Assembly: GCA_044222225.1 (NCBI GenBank)
Contig: JBGANR010000013.1
Location: 1 to 64,000 of the forward strand
Reading direction: 5' to 3'
Length of the DNA: 64,000 nucleotides
Source: JBGANR01 sp044222225
Lineage (GTDB): Bacteria > Actinomycetota > Actinomycetes > Mycobacteriales > Mycobacteriaceae
The number at the start of each line of letters is the position of its first letter. Positions within the stretch are counted from its first letter, which is position 1. Both the position numbers and the translations under genes were made by a program. The notes beneath the pieces are model-generated. The model was given only the letters and a program-made list of their open reading frames with translations, was not told the DNA's origin and ran no database searches. Below, one piece after another: positions 59,941 to 64,000 of this stretch.

Positions 59941-61535
59941 CGGTTCTGACGACCGCGATCGACCCGGCCTCGGCCGCGTATGCGGACAATTCCGCGGCCA
60001 TGCGCGAGAAACTGGCCGGCATCGAGGCGGAACTGGCCAAGGCGGCCGCCGGTGGCGGGCCGAAATACGTCGAGCGGCATCATCAGCGCGGCAAACTCAC
60101 GGCGCGTGAGCGCATCGAACTGCTCATCGACGAGGGCACGGCCTTCCTCGAACTGTGCGCGCTCGCGGGATACGGCAGCCAGTTCCAGGTCGGGGCGTCG
60201 ATGGTGACGGGCATCGGGCTCGTCGAAGGCGTCGAATGCCTCATCGTCGCGAGTGATCCGACCGTCAAGGGCGGTACGTCGAATCCGTGGACGGTGAAGA
60301 AGACGTTCCGCGTCAACGACATCGCCCGGCAGAATCGGCTGCCCGTCATCAGTCTCGTCGAATCCGGCGGCGCCGATCTGCCGACGCAGAAGGAGGTCTT
60401 CGTCCCCGGCGGACGGCTGTTCCGCGACCTGACCCGGCTTTCCGCGGAGGGCATTCCGACGATCGCGCTGGTCTTCGGCAATTCCACCGCGGGTGGCGCT
60501 TATGTGCCGGGGATGAGCGATCACGTCGTGATGATCGAGGGCCGGTCGAAGGTCTTCCTCGCCGGGCCGCCGCTGGTCAAGATGGCGACGGGCGAGGAGA
60601 GCGACGACGAGACGCTCGGCGGTGCGACGATGCACGCCCGCGAATCGGGCCTGGCCGATTACTACGCCCGTGACGAGCAGGACGCGATCCGGCTCGGCCG
60701 GCAGATCGTTCGGCGGCTCAACTGGAAGAAGGCCGGCCCGGGTCCGCGCCGGGCCGTCGCAGGGCCGCGATATTCCGAGGAAGAACTGTTGGGCATCGTG
60801 CCGGGCGATCTCAAGGTGCCGTTCGACCCGCGCGAGGTGATCGCCCGCGTCGTCGACGGCAGCGAGTTCGACGAGTTCAAGGCCGAATACGGCTCGAGTC
60901 TCGTGACCGGTTGGGCCGACGTCCACGGCTATCCGGTCGGCATCCTCGCCAATGCCCGTGGCGTGCTGTTCTCCGAGGAATCGCAGAAGGCCACGCAGTT
61001 CATCCAATTGGCCAACCGAGCGAACACGCCGCTGCTGTTTCTGCACAACACGACCGGTTACATGGTCGGCGCCGAATACGAGCGCAAGGGCATCATCAAA
61101 CACGGCGCCATGATGATCAACGCCGTCGCCAATTCGACGGTGCCGCACATCTCCATCCTGCTGGGATCGAGCTACGGCGCCGGCCACTACGGCATGTGCG
61201 GACGCGCCTACGACCCGCGTTTCCTCTTCGCGTGGCCCAGCGCGAAATCCGCGGTCATGGGCGGCGCGCAGCTCGCCGGCGTCGTATCGATCGTCATGCG
61301 CGGCGCCACCGAGGCCCGCGGCGGCGTCGTCGACGAGGCGACCGACGCGGCGATGCGGCAGGCGATCGAGAACCAGATCGAGGCCGAATCGCTGCCCGCG
61401 TTCCTCTCCGGGATGCTCTACGACGACGGCGTCATCGACCCCCGCGACACCCGCACCGTCCTCGGGCTGTGCCTGTCCGCCATCGACTCCGCGCCGATCG
61501 AGGGCACCTCCTCCTTCGGCGTCTTCCGGATGTGA
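59937..61535 (+). CDS. Acyl-CoA carboxylase beta subunit (AccD2-like)
   Basis: A 532-residue carboxyltransferase with both crotonase-like halves. VKGGTSNPWTVKKTFRVNDI and VFGNSTAGGAYVPGMSDHV are in the first, and FLHNTTGYMVGAEYERKGII with GSSYGAGHYGMCGRAYDP in the second. These forms are nearest to methylcrotonyl- and geranyl-CoA carboxylase subunits, so a branched enoyl-CoA substrate is likely. The start overlaps the dehydrogenase stop. It pairs with the biotin subunit at 61541. Confidence 0.92.
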   Translation: MTVLTTAIDPASAAYADNSAAMREKLAGIEAELAKAAAGGGPKYVERHHQRGKLTARERIELLIDEGTAFLELCALAGYGSQFQVGASMVTGIGLVEGVECLIVASDPTVKGGTSNPWTVKKTFRVNDIARQNRLPVISLVESGGADLPTQKEVFVPGGRLFRDLTRLSAEGIPTIALVFGNSTAGGAYVPGMSDHVVMIEGRSKVFLAGPPLVKMATGEESDDETLGGATMHARESGLADYYARDEQDAIRLGRQIVRRLNWKKAGPGPRRAVAGPRYSEEELLGIVPGDLKVPFDPREVIARVVDGSEFDEFKAEYGSSLVTGWADVHGYPVGILANARGVLFSEESQKATQFIQLANRANTPLLFLHNTTGYMVGAEYERKGIIKHGAMMINAVANSTVPHISILLGSSYGAGHYGMCGRAYDPRFLFAWPSAKSAVMGGAQLAGVVSIVMRGATEARGGVVDEATDAAMRQAIENQIEAESLPAFLSGMLYDDGVIDPRDTRTVLGLCLSAIDSAPIEGTSSFGVFRM

Positions 61536-61540
61536 GCGCC

Positions 61541-63553
61541 ATGACCGACACTTCTCCGCAGCCCCGGCCCATCACCCGCGTGCTCGTCGCCAACCGCGGC
61601 GAGATCGCGCGACGCGTCTTCGCCACCTGCCGTCGGCTCGGCATCGGCTGCGTCGCCGTCCACTCCGATCCCGACGCCGGCAGCCCGCACGTCGCCGAGG
61701 CCGATGTCGCGGTGCGGCTGCCCGGCCGCACGAGCGCCGAGACCTACCTCGACGGCGACGCCGTCGTCGCCGCGGCGCTCGCCTCGGGTGCCGACGCCGT
61801 CCACCCCGGCTACGGCTTCCTCTCCGAGAACGCCGGCTTCGCGCGCGCCGTCATCGCGGCCGGGCTCACCTGGATCGGCCCGCCGCCCGCCGCGATCGAC
61901 GCGATGGGTTCCAAGGTCGCCGCCAAGGCGCTCATGGCCGACGCCGGCGTCCCCGTGCTGGCGAACCTCGACCCCGCGGCCGTCACCGACGCCGATCTGC
62001 CGGTGCTCGTCAAGGCGTCGGCCGGTGGCGGCGGACGCGGCATGCGCGTCGTCACCGACGTCGCCGAACTCGAAGCCCAGGTGGCGGCCGCCTCGCGTGA
62101 GGCGGCGAGCGCCTTCGGCGACGGCACCGTGTTCTGTGAGCCGTACATCGAGCGCGGGCATCACATCGAGATGCAGATCATGGCCGACGCGCACGGTGAC
62201 GTGTGGACTGTCGGCGAGCGGGAGTGTTCCATCCAGCGTCGGCACCAGAAGGTGGTCGAGGAGGCGCCGTCGCCGCTCGTCGAGCGGCACGGAGACCAAC
62301 TGCGGGCGCGGCTGTTCGCCGCGGCTGAGGCGGCGGCGAAGGCGATCGACTACGTCGGCGCCGGCACGGTCGAGTTCCTCGCCGCCGACGACGGCCGGTT
62401 CTTCTTCCTCGAGATGAACACCCGGCTGCAGGTCGAGCATCCCGTCACCGAGAACACGGCGGGTGTCGACCTCGTCGAATGGCAGTTGCTCGCTGCTGAG
62501 GGGCGCCGGCTGCCGGAGCGGCCGACGCCCCCGGGCGGGCACTCCATCGAGGTGCGGCTCTACGCCGAGGATCCCGCGGCCGGCTGGCAGCCGCAGTCCG
62601 GCACGCTGCATCGCGTTCGTCTCGGCGGTGAGCCGTCCGCTTCGCGTCCGGTTCACCGCGCCGAGCTGCCGGGGGAGCCGTTCGCGCCGCTGACGCGTCC
62701 CGGCCTGCGCGTCGACGGCGGCGTCGTCGACGGTTCCGAGGTGTCGGTGTTCTACGACCCGATGCTCGCCAAGGTCATCTCGTGGGCGCCCGACCGCGGC
62801 CGCGCGGCGGCGATGCTCGCGGGGGCGTTGCAGCGCGCCGTGTTGCACGGCCCGACGACGAACCGCGACCTGCTCGTCCGCACGCTGCGGCATCCGCGCT
62901 TCCTCGCCGGCCGGACGGACACGACCTTCCTCGACGAGACCGGGCTCGCCGCCCCGCTGCTCGACGAGCGGGGCCGACGCGAGGCCGCGATCGCGGCGGC
63001 GCTGGCCGCCGCCGCTGCCGCGCACGCCGCGTCGTTGCACGCGCACCTGCCGATCGGCTGGCGCAACATGCCGGCGGCGCCGCGCACCCGGGAGTTCGAC
63101 GACGGTTCGGTCGTCCGCTACCGCTTCGGCCGCCACGGCGTCGAGCTCCCGGACGACGGCGACGTCTCCGTCTCGGTGGCGACGCCGGACGTCGTCGCGC
63201 TCGTCCGCGACGGCGTCACCCGGCGCTACACCGTGGCCCGCTACGGCGCCGACGTCTATGTCGACAGCGCCGACGGCTCGCTCCGGCTGCGCGAGACGCC
63301 CCGGTTCACCGACCCGTCGACGCTCGTCGCCGCCGGCTCGCTCACCGCGCCGATGCCGGGTTCGATCGTCCGGCTCGCCGTGGCCGAAGGCGACACCGTG
63401 GTGGCCGGAACGCCGATCCTCTGGCTGGAGGCGATGAAGATGGAGCACACCGTGGTGGCTCCAGCGGGCGGAATCGTCACGTCGCTGCCGGTCGCGGTGG
63501 GGCAGCAGGTCGGCGTCGGCGACGTGCTCGCCGTCGTCGCCGATACGGACTGA
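61541..63553 (+). CDS. Acyl-CoA carboxylase alpha subunit, biotin carboxylase/BCCP (AccA2-like)
   Basis: A 670-residue biotin-carrying subunit. The biotin carboxylase domain has VLVANRGEIARRVFATCRRL, KASAGGGGRGMRVV (ATP grasp) and FFLEMNTRLQVEHPVTE. The C-terminal BCCP has EAMKMEH with the biotinyl Lys. The middle linker lies at about 450-595. The carboxylase joins bicarbonate to biotin and passes it to AccD2. ATG 61541 lies 5 bp after accD2. Its stop lies inside the arm of palindromic element A4. Confidence 0.93.
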   Translation: MTDTSPQPRPITRVLVANRGEIARRVFATCRRLGIGCVAVHSDPDAGSPHVAEADVAVRLPGRTSAETYLDGDAVVAAALASGADAVHPGYGFLSENAGFARAVIAAGLTWIGPPPAAIDAMGSKVAAKALMADAGVPVLANLDPAAVTDADLPVLVKASAGGGGRGMRVVTDVAELEAQVAAASREAASAFGDGTVFCEPYIERGHHIEMQIMADAHGDVWTVGERECSIQRRHQKVVEEAPSPLVERHGDQLRARLFAAAEAAAKAIDYVGAGTVEFLAADDGRFFFLEMNTRLQVEHPVTENTAGVDLVEWQLLAAEGRRLPERPTPPGGHSIEVRLYAEDPAAGWQPQSGTLHRVRLGGEPSASRPVHRAELPGEPFAPLTRPGLRVDGGVVDGSEVSVFYDPMLAKVISWAPDRGRAAAMLAGALQRAVLHGPTTNRDLLVRTLRHPRFLAGRTDTTFLDETGLAAPLLDERGRREAAIAAALAAAAAAHAASLHAHLPIGWRNMPAAPRTREFDDGSVVRYRFGRHGVELPDDGDVSVSVATPDVVALVRDGVTRRYTVARYGADVYVDSADGSLRLRETPRFTDPSTLVAAGSLTAPMPGSIVRLAVAEGDTVVAGTPILWLEAMKMEHTVVAPAGGIVTSLPVAVGQQVGVGDVLAVVADTD

Positions 63554-63626
63554 CCGGTATCTGTCGCTGTGCGGCCCGACGCGACGCATATCGTCGCCTC
63601 GCCCCGCTCAGCGACAGATACCGGTC
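63552..63626. repeat. Palindromic element A4 (family A) within an operon
   Basis: The arms (63552-63574 and 63604-63626) pair at 22 of 23 positions, with ACCGGTATCTGTCGCTG on the left. The core CGACGCGACGCATATCGTCG matches the other family A elements. The element overlaps the accA2 stop codon and ends 36 bp before the next gene of the same operon. It may lower expression of the downstream dehydrogenase. Confidence 0.9.
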
Positions 63627-63662
63627 GGTAAGTCAGCACGCGAGATCAACGAAGGGCTTTTC

Positions 63663-64000
63663 ATGACCGGATTCATCGAAACCGAGGAGCAGCGCGAGCT
63701 GCGGGCGGCCGTTGCCGCGCTCGCGTCGCGCTACGGCTACACCGACTACGTGCTGCCTCGGGCACGTAAGGGTGAGCCGTTGACCGAGCTGTGGGACGAG
63801 GCCGGCCGTCTCGGTTTCCTCGGCGTCAACCTGCCCGAGGAGTACGGCGGGGGCGGCGCGGGCATCTACGAGCTGGCGCTCGTGCAGGAGGAACTCGCCG
63901 CTCGCGGCGCCGGGCTGCTGCTCGTCGTCGTCTCGCCGGCCATCTGCGGCACGATCATCGCCCGATTCGGCACCGACGCCCAGAAGCAGGACTGGCTGCC
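63663..64000 (+). CDS. Acyl-CoA dehydrogenase, N-terminal part (FadE12-like, partial)
   Basis: The first 112 residues of an acyl-CoA dehydrogenase. TGFIETEEQRELRAAVAALA is the N-terminal helix, and LGFLGVNLPEEYGGGGAGIY and VQEELAARGAGLLLVVVSP are the first domain of the family. ATG 63663 is the start, and the gene runs off the window end. By order it corresponds to FadE12, next to AccA2. The active site would lie further on. Confidence 0.88.
   Translation, partial: MTGFIETEEQRELRAAVAALASRYGYTDYVLPRARKGEPLTELWDEAGRLGFLGVNLPEEYGGGGAGIYELALVQEELAARGAGLLLVVVSPAICGTIIARFGTDAQKQDWL

Noticed and set aside
1..64000. tRNA, rRNA or riboswitch
   Set aside because: I found no cloverleaf, rRNA segment or known riboswitch core on either strand by eye.

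Overview
This is a chromosomal window from a GC-rich actinobacterium of the order Mycobacteriales. Gordonia, Williamsia, Tsukamurella or a relative is likelier than Mycobacterium itself, but I cannot name a species. The backbone is recognisable from gene order. Read left to right it follows Mycobacterium tuberculosis Rv3041c down to Rv3015c, with every recognised orthologue in the matching relative orientation: ABC ATPase end, Nudix, EchA17, Rv3038c and Rv3037c methyltransferases, an Rv3035-like lipoprotein, the Rv3034c acyltransferase, the Rv3032/Rv3031/Rv3030 polysaccharide genes, etfB, etfA, Rv3027c, Rv3026c, iscS, mnmA and Rv3015c. No tRNA, rRNA, CRISPR array, phage gene or intact transposase was seen.

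Layout. 1-4749: Nudix, crotonase, two methyltransferases and a RibD/DHFR-like reductase. 4860-14684: accessory genes, namely a copper amine oxidase with a Cys-rich tail, a secreted peptide broken by a frameshift, a DUF4242 protein with a large LuxR-type ATPase regulator, a frameshifted beta-propeller lipoprotein, and an APC permease behind a double universal stress protein. 14837-24603: a probable copper/SigC region (zinc-finger membrane protein, DUF5134, PepSY protein, CtaG/CopD fusion, SigC, copper P-type ATPase). It also holds a LigD-type polymerase and a VapBC pair whose toxin is internally deleted. 24763-35829: acyltransferase, DUF1023 hydrolase, LacI regulator, DUF3800-like protein, amidase, agmatine deiminase, membrane-anchored serine protease, exonuclease III and a GT4 glycosyltransferase. 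34576-38161 is the polymethylated polysaccharide operon. 38364-46783: ETF genes, then a translationally coupled chain from an N-acyltransferase to an MFS pump. 46903-51340: MmcQ-like protein and an iron-siderophore ABC operon behind an IdeR-type box. 51425-55662: AidB-like flavoprotein, small membrane protein, S4 protein, two DUF3558 lipoproteins and a thioesterase. 55827-64000: an acyl-CoA catabolic operon resembling Rv0976c-Rv0972c (AtuA-like protein, FadE13, AccD2, AccA2, FadE12) behind a perfect palindromic operator candidate.

How genes work together. Electrons from the several acyl-CoA dehydrogenases would go to the ETF pair. The MGLP-type genes (Rv3037c, Rv3034c, Rv3032, Rv3031 and Rv3030 orthologues) are present but split by inserted accessory blocks. 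Two genes of the copper region share an ECF-type promoter, GGGAAC-N17-CGAC, which suggests a local SigC regulon.

The most unusual feature is a set of eight long palindromes in three families (A at 4781, 16522, 46789 and 63552; B at 12094 and 24604; C at 28476 and 34489). Within families A and B a core is conserved while the flanking arms differ between copies yet stay complementary inside each copy. All eight lie within about 15 bp of a stop codon, and one (C, 34489) has been captured as the C-terminus of the exonuclease. I find no described family that fits them from sequence alone.
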